NCBI RefSeq assembly: GCF_021531655.1
Contig: NZ_JADYUF010000017.1
Location: 4,195-68,194 of the forward strand
Length of the DNA stretch: 64,000 nt
Origin: Leyella stercorea
GTDB taxonomy: Bacteria; Bacteroidota; Bacteroidia; Bacteroidales; Bacteroidaceae
Direction of reading: 5' to 3'
Shown: positions 32,756 to 42,005 of the stretch, in pieces
Layout of the letters: each line of letters opens with the position of its first letter
Numbering within the stretch: position 1 is the first letter of the stretch
Made by a program: the position numbers and the translations under genes
The notes under the pieces: model-generated
What the model was told of the DNA's origin: nothing
The model's database searches: none
What the model saw: the letters and a program-made list of their open reading frames with translations, nothing else

Positions 32756-35224
32756 ATGAAACATTCAAGACAAAGCCTTTTAATCCTGCTTCTTGCAGCG
32801 ACATTGGCCCCACAGCCCGCAGCTGCGCAAAAGCGAGTCAAGGCAAAGAGCAAGACAATCGTTGACACACCTATCTACAAGCAGGCGTCGCGCCCCATTG
32901 AGGAGCGAGTAGCCGACCTTCTGAGCCGCATGACCATTGAGGAGAAGATAGCACAGTTGCGCTGTCCGCTCGGATGGGAGATGTACACGAAGACAAGCGA
33001 CAAAAGCGTTGAGGTGTCGCAGAAATTCAAGGACATGATGAGCAAGGCCCCGATAGGTTCGTTCTGGGCTGTGCTGCGTGCCGATCCGTGGACGCAGAAG
33101 ACGCTGGAAACGGGACTTTATCCCGAACTTGCAGCCAAAGCCATCAACGCTTTGCAGAAATATGCAGTGGAGAAGACCCGTCTCGGCATACCTATTCTGT
33201 TTGCTGAGGAGACTCCGCACGGCCATATGGCCATCGGCACGACCGTATATCCTACGGGACTGTCGTGTGCCAGCACATGGAATGCCGACCTTATGCACAG
33301 CATGGGCGACGCTATGGGCCGCGAGGTGCGCTCACAGGGCGGCAATGTGGGCTACGGTCCCGTGCTCGACGTGGCTCGCGAGCCGCGATGGTCGCGTATG
33401 GAAGAGGGCTTCGGCGAAGACCCTTGGCTGGCTTCGGTGCTCGGTCCGGCTATAGTTCAGGGCATGCAGGGCGAGGCTTCTGACGGCCAGCACGTGTTCA
33501 GTACGCTCAAGCATCTTGCCGCATACGGCGTTCCTGCGGGCGGACACAACGGCAATGCGGTGCAGGTGGGCGAGCGTACGCTGCGCTCCGAACTGCTGCT
33601 GCCTTTCGAAAAGGCTGTCAAGGCAGGTGCTGCAACCGTAATGACTTCGTACAACACCGTTGAGGGCGTGCCATGCACGTCCAATCGCTGGCTGCTCACC
33701 GACATGTTGCGTGGCGAGTGGGGATTCAAGGGCTTCACATATAGCGACCTTTACTCTGTTGAGACCATCGCTTCCAACGGCGCTGCCCGCGACAATTCCG
33801 AGGGTGCGGCGCTTGCCTTGAAGGCGGGACTGGATATGGACCTTGGCGGCGATGCCTTCGGCAACAATCTGAAGGCAGAACTTGAGAAGGGCGGAATAAG
33901 CAATGCCGACCTCGACCGTGCCGTAGCCAATGTGCTCATGCTGAAGTTCCGTCAGGGATTGTTTGAAAATCCGTATGTCAATCCGAAGACTGCCAAGCAG
34001 GTGTGCCGTTCGGCTGAGCATCGTGCCATAGCCGAGAAGGTGGCTGAGGAGGGCACAGTGCTGCTCAAGAACGACGGTGTGCTGCCGCTGCAGAAGAATC
34101 TGAAGCGCATAGCAGTAATCGGTCCTAATGCCGATACTCCTTATAACCAGCTTGGCGACTACACCGCTCCGCAGGCACGCGAGGCTATTGTCACCGTGCT
34201 CGATGGCGTTAAGGCTGCCGTAGACAAGCAGACAGAGGTGGTATATGCCAAGGGTTGCGCCGTGCGCGACACTACTTCGGCTGACATTCCGGCTGCTGTG
34301 AGCGCTGCCGAGAGTGCCGATGCTGTGGTATTGGTGGTTGGCGGTTCGAGTGCGCGCGACTTCCGCACCAAGTACATTGCCACTGGGGCTGCCATTGCTT
34401 CGAAGGAAGTGCTCGACATGGACTGCGGTGAGGGATTCGACCGCTCCACTCTCGACCTCCTTGGCAAACAGGAGCAGCTCATTGCTGCCGTAAGCGCTGC
34501 CACAAAGAAGACGGGCAAGCCGCTCGTTGTGGTATATATCCAGGGCAGAACACTCCTGATGAACCAGGCAGCCGACAAGGCCGACGCTCTGCTCACGGCT
34601 TGGTATCCCGGCGAACAGGGCGGTAAGGCAATAGCATCGTTGCTCTTTGGCGACGCCAATCCTTCGGGTCGTCTGCCGGTAAGCATTCCGCGCAGCGTGG
34701 GACAGCTCCCCGTGTACTACAGCCAGGGCAAACTGCGCGACTACATGGATGCCGAGGCGGCACCGCTCTATCCCTTCGGCTACGGACTCTCGTACACTAC
34801 GTTCGACTATTCGGGTCTCTCGATAGAGCGTCTGGCTTCTGCCGATGGTTCAGCTACGGCTCAGACGCAATCGGCAGGCGTGCTTATGACTTCTGCCGAC
34901 GGACTGCGCATGTCGGCAAGCCAGCCCATCGCCAAGGTCAGTCTCACCGTGACTAACACCGGAAAGCGTGACGGTGCCGAGGTGGTGCAGCTCTATGTTC
35001 ACGACCGTGCAGCCTCGGTGGCACAGCCGCCCATCCAGCTTCGCGCCTTCAAGAAGGTTTGGCTCAAGGCAGGCGAGTCGCGTCAGGTAGAGTTTACGCT
35101 TGGTTTCGACGAACTGTCAATCATCGGTGCCGACATGAAGCGAGTGCTTGAGCGCGGCGATTTCGACATAATGGTGGGAGCCTCGTCGGCTGATATCCGT
35201 CAGAGCGGAGTGCTCTCGCTGTAG
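32756..35224 (+). CDS. Glycoside hydrolase family 3 beta-glucosidase (BglX-like)
   Basis: The 822-residue protein has a Sec signal peptide (about 1-25, ending APQPAAAQ). It has the GH3 N-terminal barrel with the nucleophile Asp in GFKGFTYSDLYSVETIASNG, the GH3 C-terminal alpha/beta domain (LLKNDGVLPL to GLSYTTFDYSG), and a C-terminal fibronectin III-like domain (KVSLTVTNTGKRDGAEVVQLYVHD). It is periplasmic and cleaves terminal beta-glucosides, or beta-xylosides in related members; the exact linkage cannot be read. The family usually has SDW at the nucleophile, and here it is SDL. It is monocistronic, and a 22-bp array follows its stop. Confidence 0.93.
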   Translation: MKHSRQSLLILLLAATLAPQPAAAQKRVKAKSKTIVDTPIYKQASRPIEERVADLLSRMTIEEKIAQLRCPLGWEMYTKTSDKSVEVSQKFKDMMSKAPIGSFWAVLRADPWTQKTLETGLYPELAAKAINALQKYAVEKTRLGIPILFAEETPHGHMAIGTTVYPTGLSCASTWNADLMHSMGDAMGREVRSQGGNVGYGPVLDVAREPRWSRMEEGFGEDPWLASVLGPAIVQGMQGEASDGQHVFSTLKHLAAYGVPAGGHNGNAVQVGERTLRSELLLPFEKAVKAGAATVMTSYNTVEGVPCTSNRWLLTDMLRGEWGFKGFTYSDLYSVETIASNGAARDNSEGAALALKAGLDMDLGGDAFGNNLKAELEKGGISNADLDRAVANVLMLKFRQGLFENPYVNPKTAKQVCRSAEHRAIAEKVAEEGTVLLKNDGVLPLQKNLKRIAVIGPNADTPYNQLGDYTAPQAREAIVTVLDGVKAAVDKQTEVVYAKGCAVRDTTSADIPAAVSAAESADAVVLVVGGSSARDFRTKYIATGAAIASKEVLDMDCGEGFDRSTLDLLGKQEQLIAAVSAATKKTGKPLVVVYIQGRTLLMNQAADKADALLTAWYPGEQGGKAIASLLFGDANPSGRLPVSIPRSVGQLPVYYSQGKLRDYMDAEAAPLYPFGYGLSYTTFDYSGLSIERLASADGSATAQTQSAGVLMTSADGLRMSASQPIAKVSLTVTNTGKRDGAEVVQLYVHDRAASVAQPPIQLRAFKKVWLKAGESRQVEFTLGFDELSIIGADMKRVLERGDFDIMVGASSADIRQSGVLSL

Positions 35225-35290
35225 CATGGCAACTGACTTGTCGGACGATTTATAAACGGCTGATTTTCAAACAGAAAACGGCTGTTCTGA

Positions 35291-35400
35291 AAATGTACCC
35301 CTTTTGGGTTGTAAAAGGACTCCTTTTGCACTCCAAAAGGGGTCCTTTTATGCACCAAAACGAGTCCTTTTGGAAGGCAAAAGGAGTCCTTTTGAAAAAG
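35291..35400. repeat. 22-bp-period dyad array, locus 3 (five units)
   Basis: Units start at 35291, 35313, 35335, 35357 and 35379. Units 2, 3 and 5 carry AAAAGGACTCC, AAAAGGGGTCC and AAAAGGAGTCC halves followed by TTTT. Unit 1 (AAATGTACCCCTTTT) is the reverse complement of the AAAAGGGGTACATTT word in locus 2. It lies in the 278-nt gap after the GH3 gene; the rest of that gap shows nothing else until the promoter at 35470. Confidence 0.9.
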
Positions 35401-35469
35401 GGCAGGCAAACGGGCTGTGGGATAAGGCATAATTAACACATAAAGTTAGGGCAATTTCAACATTTTTGT

Positions 35470-35477
35470 TATTTTTG
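35470..35477 (+). promoter_or_regulatory. -7 element of the vapD pair
   Basis: TATTTTTG fits TAnnTTTG, 25 nt upstream of the ATG at 35503. Confidence 0.55.
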
Positions 35478-35502
35478 CAAAACAAACAAGTTAAGATTTT
35501 AT

Positions 35503-35676
35503 ATGGAAATAGGTGATAAGGTTTTAGTGTCTCCGGATTTGACACATAAGTCAGATTGGGAGAACGGTGAGGTTATAAAGGTCGAACAGAATTCCTTTGT
35601 CGGAGTGGTTGTTTCAGCTAAGACCGACGATGGGGATATCTTCTTCGGCTATCAGGACATGTTCAAACCAGCATAA
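35503..35676 (+). CDS. 57-residue protein upstream of vapD (candidate antitoxin)
   Basis: The ATG at 35503 opens a 57-residue ORF ending TAA at 35674-35676. It begins [19 protein letters not shown] and ends [14 protein letters not shown]. The pattern (GDKVLV, then [20 protein letters not shown], then [10 protein letters not shown]) suggests a small all-beta SH3- or KOW-like barrel. It lies 8 nt before vapD behind one promoter. In Haemophilus the small VapX is the antitoxin of VapD; I see no clear sequence match to VapX. By position it is the partner. Confidence 0.65.
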   Translation: MEIGDKVLVSPDLTHKSDWENGEVIKVEQNSFVGVVVSAKTDDGDIFFGYQDMFKPA

Positions 35677-35684
35677 TTTCAACT

Positions 35685-35966
35685 ATGTACGCCCTAAGTT
35701 TTGATATGGTCATTTCTGACCTGCAGAAGTATTATGGTGAGCCATACAACAAGGCTTATTTTGAAATAAAGGAACTTTTGACTGCTAATGGATTTGAATG
35801 GGTGCAAGGAAGCACCTATTTGACAAAGGCAGATGATTTGACAGCTATTGTTAAGACTGTAATGCAATTGTCAAAGATTGATTGGTTTAAGAAATCTGTA
35901 AGAGATATTAGAGGTTTTAAAGTAGAAAGTTGGTCTGATTTTACGGATTTAGTAAAGAATTCATAA
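35685..35966 (+). CDS. vapD: VapD-like endoribonuclease toxin
   Basis: The 93-residue protein resembles VapD, a Cas2-like ferredoxin-fold RNase. Features are a conserved early Asp in [13 protein letters not shown] (Asp7), [30 protein letters not shown], and the end segment [21 protein letters not shown]. VapD toxins cleave mRNA and are held in check by a cognate small protein. It is the second gene of a two-gene unit with the 57-residue ORF. The base composition is AT-richer than its neighbours, consistent with transfer. Confidence 0.85.
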   Translation: MYALSFDMVISDLQKYYGEPYNKAYFEIKELLTANGFEWVQGSTYLTKADDLTAIVKTVMQLSKIDWFKKSVRDIRGFKVESWSDFTDLVKNS

Positions 35967-36016
35967 ATGCAAATGGCACGAACCAGGATGTTGTTCCTTG
36001 TTCGTGCCATTTGCAT
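35967..36016. terminator. Bidirectional terminator (vapD / GH92)
   Basis: ATGCAAATGGCACGAA (35967-35982) pairs with TTCGTGCCATTTGCAT (36001-36016), a 16-bp perfect stem between convergent genes. Confidence 0.8.
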
Positions 36017-36043
36017 ATTGTTAGCCTGTAATATTAAGTGATA

Positions 36044-38302
36044 TTACTTCAGCTGCATTTTCAGAGTCTTTCCCTCCATCAACTGGCGGTGAGCGATACG
36101 GAAACCGTTGAGTTTCTTTCCACCGATTGTTATTGATTTGATGTACTGCTGCGACGGCGATGTGCGGTCGGTCTCGATGGTTATGTCGCCATTGGGGTAG
36201 AACTTGGGGTCGAGATGCAGCGTCACCTTGTCGAATACGGGTGTGGTGAGCGTGTACGACGGGTCGCCGGGGTTGTCGGGATATAAGCCTATCATCGAGA
36301 ATATGGCCCAAGCCGACATTGTTCCGGTGTCTTCGTTGCCCGGAATGCCGTCGGGACGTGTCGTGTAGTACTTCTTGAGCAGTTCGGTTACGGTCTTCTG
36401 CGTGCGCCATTCGTCGCCCTTGAAGTAAGAGAACAGGTACGGATAGGCAATGTCAGGCTCGTTGGCGGGGTCGTACAGACCCTTGTCGAACACCATCTGC
36501 AGCTTGTCGACAAACTTGCGTTGTCCGCCCATCATCTTAGCCATACCCGTTACGTCGTGCGGAGCATAGAAAGTGTAGTTCCATGCCGATCCTTCGTGGA
36601 ATCCGGGGCAGTTCTCGAAGTTGGCTCCGGCTTCCGGATTGAACGGTGTGAGGAACGATCCGTCCTTCTGTATCGGGCGCAGCGTGCCGCTCTCCTTTGA
36701 GTAGTAGTGCTTGTATCCGAGTGCGCGCTGGCGGAAAAGCTTGGCATCGTTGTTGTGGCCGAGCTCCTTGGCGAGTATCGACAGAGCGTTGTCGGCAAGA
36801 TAATATTCCAAAGCGTGCGACACGGAGTTGTCGCCCGACATGTCGGCAGCGTAGTATCCGAGCGGAACATAGCCTTTCTCGATGTACGGATCGATGTCGG
36901 GGCGCATCTTGTTGTCCTTGCCCGGTATGGTAGCCGATGCGCGGAACGCCTTGTAGGCGGTATTGATGTCGAATCCACGCAGTCCTCGCATGTAAGCGTC
37001 GGCAATGTAGGGTATGGCTGGGTCGCCCTCCATTGTCCATGTCTCGCGGCCGAACAGCTCCCATTTAGGCATCCATCCCCACTCGCGATACATGTCGATC
37101 ATCGAGTTGATCATGTCCACCTGCTTGTCAGGATAGAGCAATGTCTCAAGCTGCGAGAGGTTGCGGTAGGTGTCCCAGAGCGAATATACGGTGTATCGGT
37201 TGCCGTTGGTGTGGCCGTTTTCGTTGCTCTCCATCTTCGGATACTTTCCGTCTACGTCCTGAAGCACCGTGGGGTGAATCTGCGAGTGATACAGAGCGGT
37301 GTAGAGTACGCGTCGCTGGTCGTCGGTTCCGCCCTCAACGCTTATGCGGTTGAGCGTGTTGGCCCACTCGGCGCGTGTGTCTGCCACGGTCATGTCGAAG
37401 TTGAAGCCCTGCTGTTCGGCGTTGAGATTGGCGCGAGCGCCCTCAATCGACACGAAACTTACGCCCACCTGCACTTCCACTTGTTCGCCCTTGGCGAGGT
37501 CGTAGGTCATGTAGTAGCCTATGTCGTTGCCCGCCATGTCGCGGCCGTAGCCCGGATACAGCTTGTACTTGCCTTGGTAGGCGTCCCACTGAGCCTGGGC
37601 GTTGTGCAGGTCGGGCTGTTTCTTCCACATGCCGAATGCTGACGGCTTCTTGTTGACGCGCACTACGAAGTACATGGGGAACACGGCTTGCGGATTGTAG
37701 CAGAACGTGCCGAGCAGACGGATGCCCTCAAACTCTGTATCGCTTACACGTCGCAGCGATGCACCTATCTCGTTTGTGAGTCCGTTGCCTAAGTTGAACA
37801 GCAGATTTGACTTGCCTCCGGGGAAGGTATAGCGTTCGATTGACGAGCGCATGGTAGCCGCCACCTCACATTTGATGCCGTATTTGGTCAGAACGTTGCT
37901 GTAGTAGCCCGGTCGTGCGGTCTCGTCCTTATACTCCGAGCCGTAGCTTCGGTAGTCGACGTTGAGCTCTCCGGTGGTAGGCATAGTCAGAAGTGTGCCC
38001 ATTTCGGGACATCCCACGCCGCTGAGCGTGACGTGTGCGAAGCCCGTGAAATACTTGTTGTTGTACTCATATACTGCCGACCACCAGCGCGAGTCCTTGT
38101 CTTGCTGATTAAGGTCGGAACCCATGACGTTGAACGGCACCACCGACATGAGTCCGTGGGGGCGTATTGCGCCAGGATTGCAGATGCTGAAGTTGGTAGT
38201 TCCTATGAACGGATCCACGTAGTCAACGTTGTCTTTGGCTGTAACATTGCCGGCTGCGAGTGTCAGCAATGCCGCAATAGCTAAATGCTTGAAATGATTC
38301 AT
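36044..38302 (-). CDS. GH92 alpha-mannosidase
   Basis: The 752-residue protein has a signal peptide (about 1-21, ending GNVTAKD). The GH92 body begins VDYVDPFIGTTNFSICNPGAIRPHGLMSVVPFN. Conserved blocks follow: SVEGGTDDQRRVLYTALYHSQIHPTV, YSLWDTYRNLSQLETLLYPD, GNEDTGTMSAWAIFSMIGLYPDNPGDPSYTLTTPVFDKVTLHL. The late Glu-Asp pair is the calcium-linked catalytic region. GH92 enzymes are calcium-dependent exo-alpha-mannosidases used by gut Bacteroidetes on host and yeast mannans. ATG at 38302 (MNHFKHLAIAALLTLAAG) is preferred over the longer ORF. Confidence 0.94.
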   Translation of the reverse strand: MNHFKHLAIAALLTLAAGNVTAKDNVDYVDPFIGTTNFSICNPGAIRPHGLMSVVPFNVMGSDLNQQDKDSRWWSAVYEYNNKYFTGFAHVTLSGVGCPEMGTLLTMPTTGELNVDYRSYGSEYKDETARPGYYSNVLTKYGIKCEVAATMRSSIERYTFPGGKSNLLFNLGNGLTNEIGASLRRVSDTEFEGIRLLGTFCYNPQAVFPMYFVVRVNKKPSAFGMWKKQPDLHNAQAQWDAYQGKYKLYPGYGRDMAGNDIGYYMTYDLAKGEQVEVQVGVSFVSIEGARANLNAEQQGFNFDMTVADTRAEWANTLNRISVEGGTDDQRRVLYTALYHSQIHPTVLQDVDGKYPKMESNENGHTNGNRYTVYSLWDTYRNLSQLETLLYPDKQVDMINSMIDMYREWGWMPKWELFGRETWTMEGDPAIPYIADAYMRGLRGFDINTAYKAFRASATIPGKDNKMRPDIDPYIEKGYVPLGYYAADMSGDNSVSHALEYYLADNALSILAKELGHNNDAKLFRQRALGYKHYYSKESGTLRPIQKDGSFLTPFNPEAGANFENCPGFHEGSAWNYTFYAPHDVTGMAKMMGGQRKFVDKLQMVFDKGLYDPANEPDIAYPYLFSYFKGDEWRTQKTVTELLKKYYTTRPDGIPGNEDTGTMSAWAIFSMIGLYPDNPGDPSYTLTTPVFDKVTLHLDPKFYPNGDITIETDRTSPSQQYIKSITIGGKKLNGFRIAHRQLMEGKTLKMQLK

Positions 38303-38338
38303 ATGTAAAAGTTGATTTAGATTTAATGCTTGTTTCTG

Positions 38339-38370
38339 CAAAAATACTCAATCTGCACGAAATGAGCAAA
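38339..38370 (-). promoter_or_regulatory. GH92 promoter
   Basis: On the minus strand TTTG (38370-38367) and TATTTTTG (38346-38339) are 20 nt apart, upstream of the 38302 start. Confidence 0.7.
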
Positions 38371-38459
38371 TAATAGTATTGCAAGTTAAATTAAATTAAA
38401 GACATTCAACATTTTAGTTATTATAACGTCAAATAGACAGGTTTGATGAAGTTTAGCTT

Positions 38460-38467
38460 TAACTTTG
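38460..38467 (+). promoter_or_regulatory. -7 element of the ompA-like gene
   Basis: TAACTTTG, with TTTG at 38442-38445 (14-nt gap, shorter than usual). It implies a leader of about 75 nt before the ATG. Confidence 0.55.
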
Positions 38468-38548
38468 CAACCAAGTATCGGCTGAAAGCATCAGCTTGAT
38501 GCCCTTATATAATATATAATGTGTAACAACGCTAATAAAACAACAATT

Positions 38549-39433
38549 ATGAATATGAAGAAAGGAAACGTATTTGCAATTGCAATGATGGCTGGCTTGC
38601 TGACAATGGCAAGCTGCGCAAGCAAGAAGGATTTGGAAAACTGCCGTCTGGAGAACAAGGAACTCACCAGCAACTATCAGGATGCAAAGGAGTCGCTTGC
38701 AGCATCTAAGGCTCGTGTGTCTTCGCTCGAAGAGCAGCTGGCACAGCAGAAGGAGCAGCTCAATCAGGCCAAGCAGGCTTATCAGTCACTGCAGCAGTCG
38801 CTCGACAAGAGCTTGAACAACGCCAACGCCAACAACGTGAATATCTCGAAGCTCGTCGACCAGATCAACGAGTCAAACCAGTATATCCGCCACTTGGTTG
38901 AGGTGAAGTCGAAGAGCGACTCGCTCAACATGGTTCTCACCAACAACCTGACACGCTCGCTCAGCAAGGAGGAGATGAAGGAGGTTGACGTGCAGGTGCT
39001 CAAGGGTGTAGTATACATCTCGCTTGCCGACAACATGCTCTACAAGAGCGGTTCGTACGAAATCAACGACCGTGCTGCCGAGACTCTCAGCAAGATTGCC
39101 AAGATTATAACCGACTACAAGGACTATGAGGTTCTCATCGAGGGCAACACCGACAACGTACCCGTTAACACCAATGCAGCTTCGATGAAGAACATCCGCA
39201 ACAACTGGGACCTCTCTGCTTTGCGTGCCTCAAGCGTAGTTCAGGCTCTGCAGAACCAGTATGGCGTAGACCCGAAGCGCCTCACAGCAGGTGGCCGTGG
39301 CGAGTATAATCCGGTGACAAGCAACTCTACTGAGGTGGGCAAGCAGCGCAACCGCCGCACCCAGATCATCATCACTCCGAAGCTCGACCAGTTCATGGAC
39401 CTCATCGACAAGGCTCCTGAGGGCAGCAACTAA
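38549..39433 (+). CDS. OmpA-family lipoprotein (peptidoglycan-binding)
   Basis: The 294-residue protein has a lipoprotein signal ending MASC. A long coiled coil follows (about 30-130, repeating heptads such as ARVSSLEEQLAQQKEQLNQAKQAYQSLQQ), then a C-terminal OmpA domain with VLIEGNTDNVPVNT, NNWDLSALRASSVVQAL and GRGEYNPV. That domain binds meso-diaminopimelate in peptidoglycan, so the protein probably staples the outer membrane to the wall. It may start at MNMKKGN (38549) or MKKGN (38555). A terminator follows closely. Confidence 0.9.
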   Translation: MNMKKGNVFAIAMMAGLLTMASCASKKDLENCRLENKELTSNYQDAKESLAASKARVSSLEEQLAQQKEQLNQAKQAYQSLQQSLDKSLNNANANNVNISKLVDQINESNQYIRHLVEVKSKSDSLNMVLTNNLTRSLSKEEMKEVDVQVLKGVVYISLADNMLYKSGSYEINDRAAETLSKIAKIITDYKDYEVLIEGNTDNVPVNTNAASMKNIRNNWDLSALRASSVVQALQNQYGVDPKRLTAGGRGEYNPVTSNSTEVGKQRNRRTQIIITPKLDQFMDLIDKAPEGSN

Positions 39434-39467
39434 TATTGTAGACCAAACGTAAACAAACGGACATAAA

Positions 39468-39503
39468 AAAACGGTGTGCCTCTTATTTGAGGTACACCGT
39501 TTT
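39468..39503. terminator. Bidirectional terminator (ompA-like / fecR)
   Basis: AAACGGTGTGCCTC (from 39469) pairs with GAGGTACACCGTTT (39489-39502), with one G-U pair. A-rich on the left and T-rich on the right. Confidence 0.85.
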
Positions 39504-39506
39504 GTT

Positions 39507-40550
39507 TTACACCTTATAGCTGATGCTTCCGGCTGTTGCTATGACTTGCAATATCTCGTCAAGATTCTCGCGGTCGAGATTGAGCGTGCCGCAAAGTTGC
39601 AGATGCTTGACGCGTTCTGACTCTATGACAACGCTCACCTTGTATGCCCTCTCGATGGCTGTGAAGATCTGATGTATTGTCATTTCGTCCATGACAAGCT
39701 CGCCCGATGTCCACAAACGCTTGTCGGCAGAGTAGCAACTGGTAGCCCTTATGCGTCCGGTGCGCTTGTCGAGCAGCGTCATCTGTTCGGGATGAATCAC
39801 AAATTCGTGCTTGGGGAACTTCACCGAGGTCACTCCTACCTCGCCTTCTCACAACGTCACTTCGGCTGTAGGCTCTTCCGGATAGTCGCGGAAGTTGAAC
39901 TTGGTGCCAATATCACGCACGCACATGTTGCTGCTGCACACCGACATGGGCATGTCCGAACCCTTGCCCACCTCGAAATATCCCTCGCCGTTGATGCGTA
40001 CGTTGCGGTCGGTGATGCCGAAACCTTGCGAATAGCTCAGCTGCGAACCTGCGTTGAGCCATACGGCAGTGCCGTCGGGCAGCATCACCTTGGCTCGCGA
40101 GCCTGACGGAGCTTCTACGTTGACCATGTTGGCAAAGCGGTCGGCGTATTGCTTGGTGTAGCGGTTGTAGCTCAGCCAGGTGCCAATCACGATGAGCGCA
40201 ACGGCTGCCACGCTTGCTGCTACGCGTAGTTGCATGCGTAGCCACGGGTGATTGATGCTCCATAAGCGGTGCGGAGTAGTTTCGTCGGCATCGTATTCGT
40301 CTGCTGTAGGTGCGTCTTTGTCTTGCGCAATGTGGCGTTCGAAACGTCCGAAGGCAGCTTCGTAGTCGAATGTTGAGGCTATGTCGCCACCGCCGTCAGC
40401 GTTCCATTCGCGCTGTTGCTGCTCGAAATACTGTCGGTTGGCGGCATCCTTCTCCATCCACTGCGACAGAGTGGCGATGTCGTCGGGCGACGCTGTGCCG
40501 TTGAACAGGCGCAGTATGATGTCGTCTATTTGTATGTCTGCGTATTCCAT
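39507..40550 (-). pseudogene. FecR-family anti-sigma factor interrupted by an in-frame stop
   Basis: Read through, this is a normal FecR-type transmembrane sensor. It has a cytoplasmic ASD (MEYADIQIDDIILRLFNGTASPDDIATLSQWMEKD), a membrane helix (VAASVAAVALIVIGTWLSY), the FecR domain (VEAPSGSRAKVMLPDGTAVWLNAGSQLSY, ending PTAEVTL) and a DUF4974-like C-terminus (MDEMTIHQIFTAIERAYKVSVVI to AGSISYKV). A TGA at 39849-39851 interrupts it immediately after AEVTL, and the downstream frame continues without shift (EGEVGVTSVKFPKHEFVIHP). No ECF sigma or TonB receptor gene flanks it, so it is an orphan. The truncated product would keep the anti-sigma domain and helix. Confidence 0.88.
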
Positions 40551-40716
40551 TTGCTTCGTTTTAGTTAAAAAATAGGTGTATCGCATGTAAAGATATAGTA
40601 CATGCTTTTTATAATAATGACAATTATAACAACCTGTAAGGGTAGTGTTTGAGCCATAAATTTCTCAAAATTAGCATTTTTCGAGCATATAGACAAGACA
40701 TTCGGAAATAATAATG

Positions 40717-40724
40717 TAACTTTG
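40717..40724 (+). promoter_or_regulatory. -7 element of trpS
   Basis: TAACTTTG, 61 nt upstream of the ATG. No clear -33 box. Confidence 0.55.
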
Positions 40725-40785
40725 TATCAATATTCTTGAAAGCAACGGGAATAATATTGATACGAAATAATAAAAACATCAATAT

Positions 40786-41874
40786 ATGGGAAAAGTAATT
40801 CTTACAGGCGACCGTCCTACCGGTAAATTACATTTGGGCCACTATGTTGGCTCATTGCGCCGCCGTGTCGAGCTGCAGAACGCAGGCGACTTCGACCGAA
40901 TGTTTGTGTTCATGGCCGATGTTCAGGCTCTGACCGACAATGCCGACAATCCTGAGAAGATACGCCAGAACATCATTGAGGTGGCTCTCGACTATCTTTC
41001 GGCTGGTCTCGACCCTACAAAATGCACACTGTTCATACAGAGTCAGATACCGGAACTGGCCGAACTGACTACATATCTTATGAATCTCATCACCGTTTCA
41101 CGCGTACAGCGCAACCCGACTGTGAAGACTGAGATAAAGATGCGCAACTTTGAAGCCAACATTCCGCTTGGTTTCTTCTGCTATCCGGTAAGCCAGGCTG
41201 CCGACATTACACTCTTCAAGGCCACTACAGTGCCTGCTGGCGAAGACCAGGAACCAATGATTGAGGTGACACGCGAGCTTGTTCGCCGCTTCAACCAGAC
41301 ATACAGCGAGGTGCTTGTAGAGCCGGAAATCATGCTGCCGGAGAATGCTACGGCACGTCGTTTGCCCGGAACTGACGGCAAGGAGAAGATGTCGAAGTCG
41401 CTCGGCAACTGTATTTATCTCAGCGATTCGGCTGCCGACGTATGGAAGAAGGTGAAGAAGATGTCGAACGGAGCGCCTCGTATGAGCATGGATGAACCCG
41501 GAAATCTTGAGGGCAACGCCGTATTCACATATCTTGAAGCGTTCAGTACACCCGACGATTTCGCCGAGTTCTGGCCCGAATATAAGACCCTCGACGAACT
41601 CAAGGAGCACTATGTGCGTGGCGGTATAGGCGACGGCACATGCAAGAAGTTCCTCAACAACGTGCTCAACAAGACTCTTGAGCCGATGCGTGTGCGTCGT
41701 CATGAATTGGAGCAGGACATTCCCGAGATATTCAACATTCTGCGTAAGGGCACCGAGGCGGCTCGCGAAACTGCCGCACAGACAATGGACGAGGTGCGCA
41801 AAGCAATGCAGATTGACTACTTCAATGATATGGCGCTGATACAACAGCAGGCTGAGAAGTTCCGCTCAAAGTAA
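40786..41874 (+). CDS. trpS: Tryptophanyl-tRNA synthetase
   Basis: The 362-residue class I synthetase shows the HIGH-type motif GDRPTGKLHLGHYVGSL and the KMSKS motif in GKEKMSKSLGNCIYL. It charges tRNA-Trp. It is monocistronic: a heptad hairpin element directly follows its stop. Confidence 0.97.
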   Translation: MGKVILTGDRPTGKLHLGHYVGSLRRRVELQNAGDFDRMFVFMADVQALTDNADNPEKIRQNIIEVALDYLSAGLDPTKCTLFIQSQIPELAELTTYLMNLITVSRVQRNPTVKTEIKMRNFEANIPLGFFCYPVSQAADITLFKATTVPAGEDQEPMIEVTRELVRRFNQTYSEVLVEPEIMLPENATARRLPGTDGKEKMSKSLGNCIYLSDSAADVWKKVKKMSNGAPRMSMDEPGNLEGNAVFTYLEAFSTPDDFAEFWPEYKTLDELKEHYVRGGIGDGTCKKFLNNVLNKTLEPMRVRRHELEQDIPEIFNILRKGTEAARETAAQTMDEVRKAMQIDYFNDMALIQQQAEKFRSK

Positions 41875-41883
41875 TAGTCTTAT

Positions 41884-41996
41884 TATAGTTGAGAGTTGAG
41901 AGTTGAAAGTTGAGAGTTATGATTACCAACGATTAGCATTTGTCGGAGCTATACATATCATAACTCTCAACTCTAAATTCTCAACTCTCAACTTTT
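41884..41996. repeat. Inverted heptad-repeat element (AAYTCTC type) between convergent genes
   Basis: The left arm is TTGAGAG heptads with one TTGAAAG, then ATGAT. The right arm is ATCATAACTCTC with AACTCTA and AATTCTC heptads. It is the inverted pair related to 1205-1356 and ends in a T run (TTTTTT). It lies between the trpS stop and the hydrolase stop, where a two-way terminator is expected. Confidence 0.8.
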
Positions 41997-42005
41997 TTAT
42001 AAATC

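Noticed and set aside
36707..37642. Plus-strand ORF of 311 codons inside the GH92 gene
   Set aside because: Antisense to a clear GH92 protein; biased Val/His-rich composition; no start context.
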